DNA from: Bacillota bacterium
GTDB taxonomy: Bacteria; Bacillota; Clostridia; Lachnospirales; Lachnospiraceae
Assembly (NCBI GenBank): GCA_023393095.1
Contig: JAEWMT010000044.1
Coordinates: 44,846 to 108,845, forward strand
Length of the DNA: 64,000 bases
Direction: 5' to 3'
The notes under the pieces were generated by a model. It saw only the letters and a list, made by a program, of their open reading frames with translations, did not search any database and was not told where the DNA came from. Position numbers and translations under genes: made by a program. Shown here in pieces: positions 36,228-44,895 of the stretch (the first letter of the stretch is position 1; each line of letters opens with the position of its first letter).

Positions 36228-37325
36228 ATGAAGGTGGAGGATAAAAAACTAATGGAGGCATTAAGAATTAGAACAGATCAGGCTGAAACTGGTATGGTAG
36301 TTGCTTCGGACATTTATACTAATGGGGATCAATTGATTATCACAAAAGGAACTGTTTTGAATGACAGAGTGATTACTCGACTCAGGTTTTATAATATTTA
36401 TGGATTTTTGATTTTTAAAGATGATGATAGAAATACTGATATAAAAGAAGAATCTTATATCGAGATGCTTCGAAGTACACCTGAATTTAAAAAATTCAAC
36501 CGTACTTATACTGATACGGTAAGTGATGTAGAAAACACCTTTCGTACTGCTCTTAACGGAGGAGATGAATTTAATGTTGATTATCTGTTAGCACAGACTG
36601 ACCGTATATTAAAAGAGGGACGAAATGGAGCTCATATATTCGAAATGCTTCATGGAATCCGTAATTATGATGATATAACCTTTGTTCATAGCCTCAATGT
36701 TTCATTAATTTGCGGTATTTTCGCAGGTTGGTTGAAATTATCCCCGGAAGACACAAAGGTATTAACCCTGAGCGGTTTGCTTCATGATATAGGTAAGATG
36801 CTAGTGCCAAAGGAGGTTATAACCAAAGACGGAAAATTAACAGAGGAAGAATTTGATATCATCAAGACCCATGCATTTAAAGGCTATCAGGCACTTAAGG
36901 ATCAGCAGATAGATATCCGAATAAAGTATGTTGCATTGATGCACCATGAAAGAACAGATGGAAGCGGTTATCCGAATGGGTTTGTAGCGGATCAGATTGA
37001 AGACTTTGCTAAGATCGTTGCTATTGCAGATGTATATGATGCAATGACTTCAAACCGCCGTTATCGTAATGCGATTTGTCCTTTTGATGTGATTGAGAAT
37101 TTTGAGCGAGATGGATTCTTAAAATACGATCCGGGATACTTGATGACCTTTATGGAACGTATCGTAGAATCCTATCTTCATAATATTGTCCGCCTTTCTG
37201 ACGGACGTGAGGGAGAAGTAGTCATGATTAATAAACTGGCACTCTCCAGACCAATTATAAGGATTGGGAATGATTTTGTTGATTTATCAAAAGACCATAA
37301 ATTAATCATTGAAGCAATTATTTAA
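36228..37325 (+). CDS. HD-GYP domain protein, probable cyclic-di-GMP phosphodiesterase
   Basis: 365 residues, same architecture as the protein at 3155-4237: N-terminal TGMVVASDIYTNGDQLIITKGT, a helical linker, then HDIGK near 185 and HHERTDGSGYPNGF near 240, ending in a small domain (REGEVVMINKLALSRPIIRIG). All expected metal ligands are present. Likely hydrolyses c-di-GMP. Start after AAGGGA; a further ATG at 36252 after GGTGGAGG is possible. No diguanylate cyclase gene is nearby. Confidence 0.9.
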   Translation: MKVEDKKLMEALRIRTDQAETGMVVASDIYTNGDQLIITKGTVLNDRVITRLRFYNIYGFLIFKDDDRNTDIKEESYIEMLRSTPEFKKFNRTYTDTVSDVENTFRTALNGGDEFNVDYLLAQTDRILKEGRNGAHIFEMLHGIRNYDDITFVHSLNVSLICGIFAGWLKLSPEDTKVLTLSGLLHDIGKMLVPKEVITKDGKLTEEEFDIIKTHAFKGYQALKDQQIDIRIKYVALMHHERTDGSGYPNGFVADQIEDFAKIVAIADVYDAMTSNRRYRNAICPFDVIENFERDGFLKYDPGYLMTFMERIVESYLHNIVRLSDGREGEVVMINKLALSRPIIRIGNDFVDLSKDHKLIIEAII

Positions 37326-37343
37326 TTTCATAATTTGGTTACG

Positions 37344-37682
37344 CTATGATATGAATACATATTGAACCAAGAGCATATAGATAAGAGCACCGCTTCCAAT
37401 GCTGAGAAGGGTGTTCTTTTTCCATATATGGAGAATGCTGATAGCGGCGATAGTGATGATCTCAGGTAAGGCATGGGGGGACTTTACAAAAGAAATATCC
37501 TTTAGACAATAGACAACCAGCATACCGATAATTGTATAGGGTAAAATGTCGGCCAGATATTTTATGTATTTCGGTATTTGCCGATTCTCAGGAAAAATAA
37601 GAAAAGGCAGAGCTCTTGTGAGGATGGTTCCTGCAGAAACCACTGCAAAAAATATGATTAACTGTGTTATGTAATAATTCAT
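37344..37682 (-). CDS. azlD: AzlD-like branched-chain amino acid transport subunit
   Basis: 112 residues with about four membrane helices. The start, MNYYITQLIIFFAVVSAGTILTR in register, and ALPFLIFP are typical of AzlD. Its ATG overlaps the stop of azlC by 4 bases, so the two are translationally coupled; AzlC and AzlD together form an exporter for branched-chain amino acids. Confidence 0.9.
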   Translation of the reverse strand: MNYYITQLIIFFAVVSAGTILTRALPFLIFPENRQIPKYIKYLADILPYTIIGMLVVYCLKDISFVKSPHALPEIITIAAISILHIWKKNTLLSIGSGALIYMLLVQYVFIS

Positions 37683-38389
37683 AATAATTTACCTCGCTGC
37701 ATTGGTGCTTTCAAAGCAGTAACAAAAATCAGTATCATAATCATTGATGGTATGATAAAATTAGTAGCTCCAAAAATGATACGGCATAAAATAGCGCTCG
37801 CGATTCCTATGATAGCCGGAAGATGGTTAGAAGCTTCCCGCCATTGATTGATAAGAATAACAACAAAGAAAGCGGTCAGAACAAAATCAAGTCCTTTGGT
37901 ATTAAATGTAATCAAACTTCCGAGAAATCCTCCAAGCAGCGAGCCGGCAATCCAATATAAGTGATCCAGCAAGGAGATAAAGAAATAGAACCATTTCCGA
38001 TCCACATTTTCTGGAACCTGAGCAGAACAGATGATGGAGAAGGTTTCATCCGTTAATGAAAAAATCAGGTAAGGCTTTATGCTACCAATTCCCCGGTACT
38101 GCTTCAACGTTGATATACCATAGAAGATATGTCTTGCATTAACAGCCAGTGTCATTAAAAATGCACCGATAGGATCAAAGCCCGTTGCAAGCAGCCCAAC
38201 AGTAACAAATTGCATTGAACCGGCATAGATGAAGACACTTGCGATTAGAATCCATACTAGGGAAAAACCCTTACTATCCATAAGAATACCAAAAGCAGTA
38301 CCCAGAACAATATATCCTGTAAATACAGGGATAGTCAGAGGAAATGCCGCCTTAAAGGCAGTCTTTCTGTGCTTCATTTGTTGGGTCAT
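37679..38389 (-). CDS. azlC: AzlC family branched-chain amino acid exporter subunit
   Basis: 236 residues with about six to seven helices. Family pattern: AAFPLTIPVFTGYIVLGTAFGIL, FIYAGSMQFV, NARHIFYG and SLTDETF. Partner AzlD follows with a 4-base overlap. A 4-base overlap also joins it to the upstream hypothetical gene, giving a tight three-gene unit. Confidence 0.93.
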   Translation of the reverse strand: MTQQMKHRKTAFKAAFPLTIPVFTGYIVLGTAFGILMDSKGFSLVWILIASVFIYAGSMQFVTVGLLATGFDPIGAFLMTLAVNARHIFYGISTLKQYRGIGSIKPYLIFSLTDETFSIICSAQVPENVDRKWFYFFISLLDHLYWIAGSLLGGFLGSLITFNTKGLDFVLTAFFVVILINQWREASNHLPAIIGIASAILCRIIFGATNFIIPSMIMILIFVTALKAPMQRGKLL

Positions 38390-38802
38390 AATGTCTCTCC
38401 TTTATTGGAGGATCCTGCATACACAGGCTGAAAATCCTCTGAATCTGCGCATAGAAATCCGGAAAATTTCTCGATTATTGTCTCAAAGATAGCCGCAACA
38501 GTATTTAAATCTTCCTCGCACAGTTGAATAACGAAGATAGTTTTAATATTTCTATTTTTTACGAAAGCAATATCGGAGGGATTTTTAAATGATACAGCCA
38601 GAGCTTCAAAATCTACAGTATTTTGATTATTAAGCTCAAGCTCCAGAATATTCATTTCTTCCCATAGCTCAAGCTTTATATTAGGTGTGTCATTTAACAA
38701 TATGGAAATATCCTTAGCTTGCAATTCTAAGGGGGTCATATAGAGAAGATCAATATAATTTTTAGTGTCCTTTTGAGGGGATTTTTTATTTTTACTTGGC
38801 AT
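38386..38802 (-). CDS. Hypothetical protein coupled to azlCD
   Basis: About 138 residues, not recognised. Cytoplasmic, acidic, with alternating strand/helix pattern (LELWEEMNILELELNN, FEALAVSFKNPSDIAFVKNRNIKTIFVIQL) and no membrane segment. The ATG at 38802 has AAAGGA 8 bases ahead; earlier ATGs at 38808 and 38823 fit worse. Its stop overlaps the azlC start by 4 bases, so it is coupled with the exporter and may be an accessory protein. Confidence 0.75.
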   Translation of the reverse strand: MPSKNKKSPQKDTKNYIDLLYMTPLELQAKDISILLNDTPNIKLELWEEMNILELELNNQNTVDFEALAVSFKNPSDIAFVKNRNIKTIFVIQLCEEDLNTVAAIFETIIEKFSGFLCADSEDFQPVYAGSSNKGETL

Positions 38803-39042
38803 CAACATGTTCCTTTCTTTCATTAAATTACCTAATTAATTTCTGATTAGGGTATATAAGCTTTAATCATAATATATGGATAAATATACATACAGCTATA
38901 TTCATTTTTTGTGCCTTGATTGAGACTAAAATTATGAAATTCCTCTTAATTAAACGAGTAAAGCGAACCTGATTTCAAACCACTATTTTAAAATTATAAT
39001 ATAAAAGATTTAAATAAGCAATGAGGATGTTATAAATATACA

Positions 39043-39074
39043 TAAAAAAGGGCAGATATCTAATATCTAACCCT
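39043..39074 (-). terminator. Terminator of the antiporter gene
   Basis: On the minus strand AGGG-AGATAT-TAG-ATATCT-CCCT is followed by TTTTTT. Confidence 0.8.
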
Positions 39075-39101
39075 ACTAAAGTATTATGAATAATATTATA
39101 A

Positions 39102-40289
39102 TTATTTTGAATTAATATTTATTTCTGTCCTATGTGAGAAGGATATCTTCAAAAGGACAGGGGTTATTATTGTAGTTAAGATTACTACAATTAAGGTTGG
39201 AAGGAAAATCTCTTCCGAAAGGATTCCTTTCTGTAAACCTATTTTCGCTGTTATAATTGCAACTTCACCTCTTGAAACCATACCTATACCAATCTGAACA
39301 GACTCACTTTTGGTCATTTTAAGAAGGCGTGCTGCGCCACCGCAACCAGCGATTTTACCAACAACAGCTAGGATAAACATGATTAATGTAATTAATAGAA
39401 CCTCCCAGGTAAGCCCATTAATATTAACTTCGATACCAACACTTGCAAAGAAGATCAGCGATAGAAATCCAGAGGAAATTGACTTCACATTTTTTTCCAG
39501 ATGTTCTTTGTGCTGATAGGTTGATAGGATCAAACCGCAGATATATGCTCCGGTGATAGCTGCAATACCCAGAAGTTCCGCTATATATGCCATAAAAATA
39601 CCGCATGCGATACATATCGGAAGAATACTGCTATGTTTTTTTAAGTTATCAAAGAATTTATTAATATATTTCGGTAAATATAAGATGCCGACAATAGAAA
39701 ACAAACAGAAGAATATGATTTTAATTAATACTGTAAAAACTGCTAATGTTCCTGAGGCAGCGGAATCTGGGCCGCCTGTCTGTGCTATGGCAAGAACGAT
39801 GGAGATTAGGATCAAACCAAGAACATCATCGATGACTGCGGCTCCCAGAATATTAACACCTGTTCTGGTATTCAGCTTACCAAGTTCCTTAAGAGTTTCT
39901 ACGGTAATACTTACACTAGTCGCGGTTAAAATAACCCCTACAAATAAATTTTCCCAGAAATCAGAAAAGAACAGATAAGCACCTAAGGTTCCAAGAATTA
40001 GTGGAAGAATGATACCGGCAAGGGCAATCGTAAATGAAGTAAGACCTGCTCTTTTCATTTCCTCTGCATTTGTTTCAAGACCAGCAAGAAACATTAGCAT
40101 GATAACACCAAGGTTTGATAGTAATTTTATGTTATTGTCATATTGTACAAGATTTAATACAATTGGACCAAGGATCAGTCCCGCAACTAAAGAACCTAGC
40201 ACTTCCGGCATTTTTAGCTTTCTGCTTATACTTCCACCTATTTTAGTAAATAAGAGAATTAAGACAATATCTAATAAAGTTTTTTCCAT
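39102..40289 (-). CDS. CPA2-type cation:proton antiporter (Kef/NapA-like)
   Basis: 395 residues with about 12 to 13 helices and no cytosolic TrkA-N domain. Typical segments: LKMPEVLGSLVAGLILGP near 30, NLGVIMLMFLAGLETN, AAVIDDVLGLILIS with the paired Asp of the ion site near 155, and VSRGEVAIITAKIGL near 345. Exchanges sodium or potassium for protons. Single gene; GGAGACT precedes the ATG. Confidence 0.93.
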   Translation of the reverse strand: MEKTLLDIVLILLFTKIGGSISRKLKMPEVLGSLVAGLILGPIVLNLVQYDNNIKLLSNLGVIMLMFLAGLETNAEEMKRAGLTSFTIALAGIILPLILGTLGAYLFFSDFWENLFVGVILTATSVSITVETLKELGKLNTRTGVNILGAAVIDDVLGLILISIVLAIAQTGGPDSAASGTLAVFTVLIKIIFFCLFSIVGILYLPKYINKFFDNLKKHSSILPICIACGIFMAYIAELLGIAAITGAYICGLILSTYQHKEHLEKNVKSISSGFLSLIFFASVGIEVNINGLTWEVLLITLIMFILAVVGKIAGCGGAARLLKMTKSESVQIGIGMVSRGEVAIITAKIGLQKGILSEEIFLPTLIVVILTTIITPVLLKISFSHRTEININSK

Positions 40290-40533
40290 TTTAGTCTCCT
40301 GTTTTTACGTTCGAAGGATATGGATAAGTTACGAAAAAAATTAACTAAGTAACTATCCTATTATTGAAATTTATGCTTGCAAATATTCTATATATGAGTT
40401 TAAAACTAGCAAAACAGCAAATATTTGTCAAGGATGATAATGATATCAGTATAATTAAAGTAAATTGAGTATTATCATCAATAACTAAATTGCAATTGCC
40501 CAGAAAAAGGTAGGAACATCGGATGAGATGTGT
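40290..40533. other. Divergent intergenic DNA, no gene seen
   Basis: AT-rich upstream region shared by the antiporter gene and the SRPBCC gene. No ORF or strong hairpin found before the TATAAT at 40534. Confidence 0.4.
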
Positions 40534-40567
40534 TATAATTGCATGTAAAATAGTACCTCATGAGGTA
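40534..40567 (+). promoter_or_regulatory. -10 box and palindromic operator before SRPBCC gene
   Basis: TATAAT at 40534-40539 lacks a good -35. The perfect 14-bp palindrome TACCTCATGAGGTA (40554-40567) lies at about +10 to +22, a repressor position. MarR/HxlR-type proteins use sites of this form, but no such regulator is encoded nearby. Confidence 0.5.
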
Positions 40568-40606
40568 AATCAAAGAAATATCATGACCTAACAATGGAGG
40601 AAGAAC

Positions 40607-41002
40607 ATGGCAAAAGCTAGCATAAATGCAACATTTAAGTGTGATATTAATAGATTATGGAATATTGTAACTTCACTTAAAGATTATTCATGGCGAAGTG
40701 ACTTGGCTAAAATAGAGGTTTTAAGTGATGACACATTTGTTGAACACACGAAAGATGGATATTTAACAACATTTACAATAACTGTGAGTGAGCCTTATAA
40801 ACGTTGGGAGTTTGATATAGAAAACGATAATATAAGAGGTCATTGGATTGGAATATTTGCAGGAGATGAAAACCAAAGTACGATAGACTTTACGGAGGAT
40901 GTTACTGCAAAAAAAATGATTATGCGTCCATTTGTAAAAGGATACCTAAAGAAACAGCAACAAGTATACATATCCGATCTGAAAAAGGCTTTGGAGGTTT
41001 AG
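40607..41002 (+). CDS. SRPBCC (START-like) family protein
   Basis: 131 residues. The N-terminal strand-helix ASINATFKCDINRLWNIVTSLKDYSWRSDL and the later TIDFTEDV strand and C-terminal helix (MRPFVKGYLKKQQQVYISDLKKAL) fit the helix-grip SRPBCC/polyketide-cyclase-like fold that binds hydrophobic ligands. Function unknown. Converges with the Nif3-like gene with a 5-base gap. GGAGG precedes the ATG. Confidence 0.85.
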   Translation: MAKASINATFKCDINRLWNIVTSLKDYSWRSDLAKIEVLSDDTFVEHTKDGYLTTFTITVSEPYKRWEFDIENDNIRGHWIGIFAGDENQSTIDFTEDVTAKKMIMRPFVKGYLKKQQQVYISDLKKALEV

Positions 41003-41007
41003 CTTTA

Positions 41008-41745
41008 TTAGTAGTTCATCTCCTTTATGATAGTTGTATCAATCTTTGTATTTAATGCTAGTAATATAGCTACATTTGAAATACCTAATTGCTCGGTGTA
41101 TGTGTGGCTTCCAATCAGCAAACTGATCTTCATGTATTTTGCATACAAGAGAAAATCTAAATTGTATCCTCCGGTTATGTAGACATCACAATCATTTTCA
41201 ATCGCTTCCTCCAATTTGTCTATTGCATCACCTCCGCCTGTGTTAATACATACTTTACGCACTAATTTCGTGTTATTTTTATATACCTTTAATGGTTCAT
41301 TGACAATATTAGATAACCGTTTCTGAAGCTCTTCAAAAGGGATCATTTCAGGATATTCGCCAATAACTCCCCAATAGTAGCCATTTTCGTATGAAATTGC
41401 TTTTTTGCAATTAATTAGTCCTAAATTATTTGCCATTGAATGGCTATTACCAAAAATAGCATCATCCAAAGGGGCATGAAAAAAAGCATGTGAAATGTTA
41501 TATTCTTTTAATAACTCTTCACATTTAATTTTCATCTTAAAAATCATAGGATGATGGGTAATTAAATAATCTACGTTCCTATTATGAGCTTCTATTATAG
41601 TATCAGGAACCAGATTAACTGTAAATCCTATTTTCTTTATTTCATGATCAAATTCATTGAAAAAGCCCCATTCATTAGGCATTGCGGTTAGTTTATTAGC
41701 ATCAAATAACGCTATCAGATTTTTCTTCATTTCATTACATCTCAT
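41008..41745 (-). CDS. Nif3-like dinuclear metal-centre protein
   Basis: About 245 residues, YbgI/Nif3 family. Metal ligands: DYLITHHPMIF (His pair) near 58, HAPLDDAIFGNSHSM (His/Asp) near 90, and the C-terminal H-x-x-x-E (IGSHTYTEQLGI) near 215. The family has been called GTP cyclohydrolase I type 2; the reaction is not settled. The ATG at 41745 has GGAGG 7 bases ahead and lies 15 bases behind the DMT transporter stop, so the two are one operon. Confidence 0.87.
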   Translation of the reverse strand: MRCNEMKKNLIALFDANKLTAMPNEWGFFNEFDHEIKKIGFTVNLVPDTIIEAHNRNVDYLITHHPMIFKMKIKCEELLKEYNISHAFFHAPLDDAIFGNSHSMANNLGLINCKKAISYENGYYWGVIGEYPEMIPFEELQKRLSNIVNEPLKVYKNNTKLVRKVCINTGGGDAIDKLEEAIENDCDVYITGGYNLDFLLYAKYMKISLLIGSHTYTEQLGISNVAILLALNTKIDTTIIKEMNY

Positions 41746-41759
41746 TTTCAAACCTCCAT

Positions 41760-42653
41760 TTAATCGATTATTCTTGTTTTATTATTTATAAACTTATTTC
41801 CGAAATTAAAGATAATTAGGCCAGTTATAATGATCACTCCGCCTAAAATTGTTGCAAGATCTGGTATTTCATCTGCTAAAAGAAATCCTAACAGACTTGT
41901 TAAAAAGGGAGTGATAAACATATAGTTAGTCACTGTTGTTGTTTTTTTAGCTTTTATAAATGCTTTTGCCCATGAGACATAAGCAATTGCACTAGAGAAT
42001 ATCCCGAGAACAGCAATGTTGAAAAGTTGAAGCAGCGGAACGTTTTGAATTTCTTTCAAGGAAGTAGGCAAAAAGATAGTAAGCAAGATCGTACCTGCAA
42101 AAATATTGAAGGTAGTAATTTGCATAGCTGAGTAATCTTTGGCAAGCTTTCGCAACAGAAGATTATAGGAGCTTAAAGCCACTGCTGCAAGAATCAACCA
42201 GAAAAGCCCGGTGTTTATCATGCAAAATCCATCCACCGATGTTAAAACAAAAACACCTATAAATTCAATTAAAATAGCAATCCATTGAAAGTATATTAAT
42301 TTTTCGTGATAAATGAAACGTGCAAGAAAAGCGGTAATAATCGGTACGGTTGCAATGATAATACTGCTGGTGGATGCTGTTACTGTTTTGCATCCCATAT
42401 TAAAAGCAATCATGTATAAGAAAAAGCCGATTCCTCCAGTTAAGAAAAACCATTTTAGATCAGCTCTTTTCGGTAACTTCATTTTTATTATGATTGCCAT
42501 GATTACTAAAACGAATGAAGCTATAAAGTATCGTAAAAATCCAAGCGAAAACGCTGACAGATATCGCAATATCAAACGGGTTAGGACATATGCAAATGAC
42601 CAAAAGATAATTGTCACTGTAGCATATGGATGCGGACTGTTTTTTATCTTCAT
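41760..42653 (-). CDS. DMT-superfamily transporter (two EamA domains)
   Basis: About 297 residues with ten membrane helices in two EamA repeats (each about 140 residues); the second-repeat motif FGYVSWAKAFIKAKKTTTV is close to the RarD/YdcZ group. Likely exports amino acids or metabolites. The ATG at 42653 follows AAAGGGG. It is divergent from a MocR-type regulator that probably controls it. A MITE lies within 30 bases upstream of its start. Confidence 0.9.
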   Translation of the reverse strand: MKIKNSPHPYATVTIIFWSFAYVLTRLILRYLSAFSLGFLRYFIASFVLVIMAIIIKMKLPKRADLKWFFLTGGIGFFLYMIAFNMGCKTVTASTSSIIIATVPIITAFLARFIYHEKLIYFQWIAILIEFIGVFVLTSVDGFCMINTGLFWLILAAVALSSYNLLLRKLAKDYSAMQITTFNIFAGTILLTIFLPTSLKEIQNVPLLQLFNIAVLGIFSSAIAYVSWAKAFIKAKKTTTVTNYMFITPFLTSLLGFLLADEIPDLATILGGVIIITGLIIFNFGNKFINNKTRIID

Positions 42654-42670
42654 AAATTCCCCTTTCTCTT

Positions 42671-42847
42671 TCATATTTCAATTAGGTAATTGCGAAACTC
42701 ATAAATTGTAGATATTGTATATGCAGCAGATACTATTTCGGAGCGGAAGTTAAGCCCGAAGGAAGCGTTGGAGCGGAGAAATATGTATCCGCTGTGTATA
42801 CAATTACAAAGACTGTATAGTTTCGCAATTACCTATCATATTTCAAT
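42671..42847. mobile_element. 153-bp MITE with 17-bp inverted ends and 12-bp target duplication
   Basis: Perfect terminal inverted repeats TAGGTAATTGCGAAACT (42683-42699) and its complement (42819-42835) are flanked by identical 12-bp direct repeats TCATATTTCAAT (42671-42682, 42836-42847). Subterminal imperfect pairing continues inwards (TTGTATA..TATACAA, GCAGCAGATAC..GTATCCGCTG). The centre holds two GGAGCGGA copies. It has no coding capacity, so it needs a transposase in trans. IS4/IS231-like groups make 10-12 bp duplications. It lies between the MocR and DMT genes. Confidence 0.9.
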
Positions 42848-42957
42848 ATTTACATTTTTGTAATGACCTGATAAAATCATATCAAATAGAATCGGCTCAT
42901 AAAAGTACCAATAAATTAATAAATATATTGAGCCGGTTTGAAAGGAATTAATTTATT

Positions 42958-44373
42958 ATGATTTTTATTGAATTTAATAAAGAAATGAAACTCTCATATA
43001 AAATACAAATCTATAATCAGTTACGTACGAAAATATTAAATGGTCACTTAAAGTCTGGAGAACGGCTTCCATCCACAAGAGAACTGTCAAACGAACTTCA
43101 AGTATCAAGAAATACAGTCTTGGCCGCTTACGAAATACTGATATCAGAAGGTTACGTAAGCAGTATTTGTGGGTCTGGTGTTTATGTAAATCACGGTGCA
43201 CAAGCATTTAAGCAGGTAACGAAAATCTCTGACAGATATATCACATCGTATTTAGCTGAAGAGCTATCGGAAGATATTATAAATTTTGACAGCGGTATAC
43301 CTGCACTTGACTTATTTCCACGAAGCAAATGGAATAAAGTTACTAGACAAGCCTTCAACGAAGCTCCAATTTCTGCGCTTGGATATGATTACCCACAAGG
43401 TAGACCGGAGCTACGACATATCCTCGCAGATTATTTAAAGAAAGTCAGAGGCATTCATTGCAATCCAGAACAGATAATTATTACATCTGGTACAAAGCAG
43501 GGTTTATCACTTATTGCAAAATGTTTACTTCATAAGAATAGTGAAGTATGGATTGAAGATCCATCTAATTGTAATGTGAAACAGATTTTTTCCTACCATA
43601 CCAATCATATTACGCCAATAGCTGTCGATGAAGAGGGGATACAGATAAGTTTATTTCCTGCTAATAAAAAACCTGATGTAATCTTTGTAACCCCTTCTCA
43701 TCAATTCCCGATGGGTGGGATATTATCAATACAGCGAAGATTAGAACTGGCGAAGTATGCCGGGAATACAGGCTGTTATATTGTGGAAGATGATTATGAC
43801 AGTGAATTTCGATATAATGGGGAACCTATCCATTCCCTGTATGAACTGAACAGCGAGCAGGTAATATATGCTGGCACCTTCAGTAAAATCCTTTTCCCAT
43901 CCCTTCGTTTAGGGTATCTGGTTCTGCCTTACCCGCTTATCGAGCAGTGCAGGGAGTGGAAACGGCTTGGAGATCACCATTCAAATTCAATTAACCAACT
44001 TGCACTAATGCGCTTTATTGAGAGTGGTGAATTAGAACGATATATATTACGGGCCAAAAAGGTTTACTATGAACGTCGAAACATTCTGCTTTCCTTGCTT
44101 GATAGGTATTTCCCAGGCAAAGTGAAAGTCTATGGAGCACCAGCTGGTATGCATATTGTAGCAGAATGGGATGGAGTAACTTTTTCACCAGAATTACTCA
44201 ATAGGCTTAAAAGTATCGGTGTAAATTTAATTCCTGTAGAAGATCATTCTATTAATAAGGGCTACCACCAAAATCAAGTTATTTTAGGCTATGCACACCT
44301 AAATCAGGTAAAGCTGGAACAAGGAATCATTAAAATTAAGTCTGTACTGGAATCTTTTTATCAGACAGATTAA
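42958..44373 (+). CDS. MocR-type regulator (GntR domain fused to aminotransferase fold)
   Basis: 471 residues. The N-terminal GntR winged helix is typical (SYKIQIYNQLRTKILNGHLK, GERLPSTRELSNELQVSRNTV), followed by a class I aminotransferase-like domain: GYDYPQGRPELR, ITSGTKQGLSLIAK, EDDYDSEFRYNG and the PLP lysine in AGTFSKILFPSLRLGY. Such proteins bind PLP and control vitamin B6, GABA, taurine or transporter genes. Divergent from the DMT exporter, its likely target. Confidence 0.94.
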   Translation: MIFIEFNKEMKLSYKIQIYNQLRTKILNGHLKSGERLPSTRELSNELQVSRNTVLAAYEILISEGYVSSICGSGVYVNHGAQAFKQVTKISDRYITSYLAEELSEDIINFDSGIPALDLFPRSKWNKVTRQAFNEAPISALGYDYPQGRPELRHILADYLKKVRGIHCNPEQIIITSGTKQGLSLIAKCLLHKNSEVWIEDPSNCNVKQIFSYHTNHITPIAVDEEGIQISLFPANKKPDVIFVTPSHQFPMGGILSIQRRLELAKYAGNTGCYIVEDDYDSEFRYNGEPIHSLYELNSEQVIYAGTFSKILFPSLRLGYLVLPYPLIEQCREWKRLGDHHSNSINQLALMRFIESGELERYILRAKKVYYERRNILLSLLDRYFPGKVKVYGAPAGMHIVAEWDGVTFSPELLNRLKSIGVNLIPVEDHSINKGYHQNQVILGYAHLNQVKLEQGIIKIKSVLESFYQTD

Positions 44374-44427
44374 GAAGCATAACTTTAAATTAGTGACGGG
44401 TGGATTGATGAGAAGATAAGCAGAGGA

Positions 44428-44452
44428 AAAGCCAACTTCATCAGTTGGCTTT
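44428..44452 (+). terminator. Hairpin after MocR gene
   Basis: AAAGCCAACT-TCATC-AGTTGGCTTT, 10-bp perfect stem but only three T. It is followed by GAGGAG and an ATG opening only nine codons at 44467, perhaps a gene remnant. The rest up to 44706 shows nothing. Confidence 0.6.
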
Positions 44453-44706
44453 GAGGAGAGAAATTTATGAAAAAATCTATATCAATTAACTTATAAGCTT
44501 TTATTAAGTAATTAACTTTATGAGTTTATTATAAAAGCAAAATGTGTAGAAAATATATTTAATTGGTGAACATTCTATGAATATATTGATAGGAATGCTA
44601 AGTACTAGAGTTATTCGTATTTACGGATAATAGTTGAATAAATGTTCTTAACATTTTATCCCAGCGAAAACTGTTACAAATTTTGATTTATTTTTTATTT
44701 CTTTGC

Positions 44707-44735
44707 TTGACATTTAACAAATCTTGTGATATTTT
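44707..44735 (+). promoter_or_regulatory. Promoter of aminotransferase leader
   Basis: TTGACA, 17-base spacer, TATTTT; start predicted near 44742, just before the folded leader. Confidence 0.65.
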
Positions 44736-44741
44736 TGTTGA

Positions 44742-44862
44742 AAAGAATATTTAACCCTGTTTCTATCACCGGGTAGAAATATAAAAGGCGTTCAAAACTT
44801 TACCGTAGGTACGGCATATCGAAAGGTGTGTTATAAGGCGAAGTTTTGATCGCCTTTTTCTT
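44742..44862 (+). promoter_or_regulatory. Structured leader with pseudoknot and three-way junction, candidate riboswitch
   Basis: An H-type pseudoknot can form: ACCC (44754-44757) with GGGT (44771-44774) and TTTCT (44760-44764) with AGAAA (44775-44779), contiguous and able to stack. Then a long helix GGCG..CAAAACTT / AAGTTTTG..CGCC (44787-44800/44841-44854) encloses two adjacent hairpins: CCGTA-GG-TACGG and CATATC-GAAA-GGTGTG. It ends in a T-run, so the outer helix is itself a terminator; GGCG at 44837-44840 could compete for the CGCC. I cannot assign it to a known class. Confidence 0.5.
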
Positions 44863-44895
44863 TTTTACATATAAATAATTTTAAGGAGGATGCTT

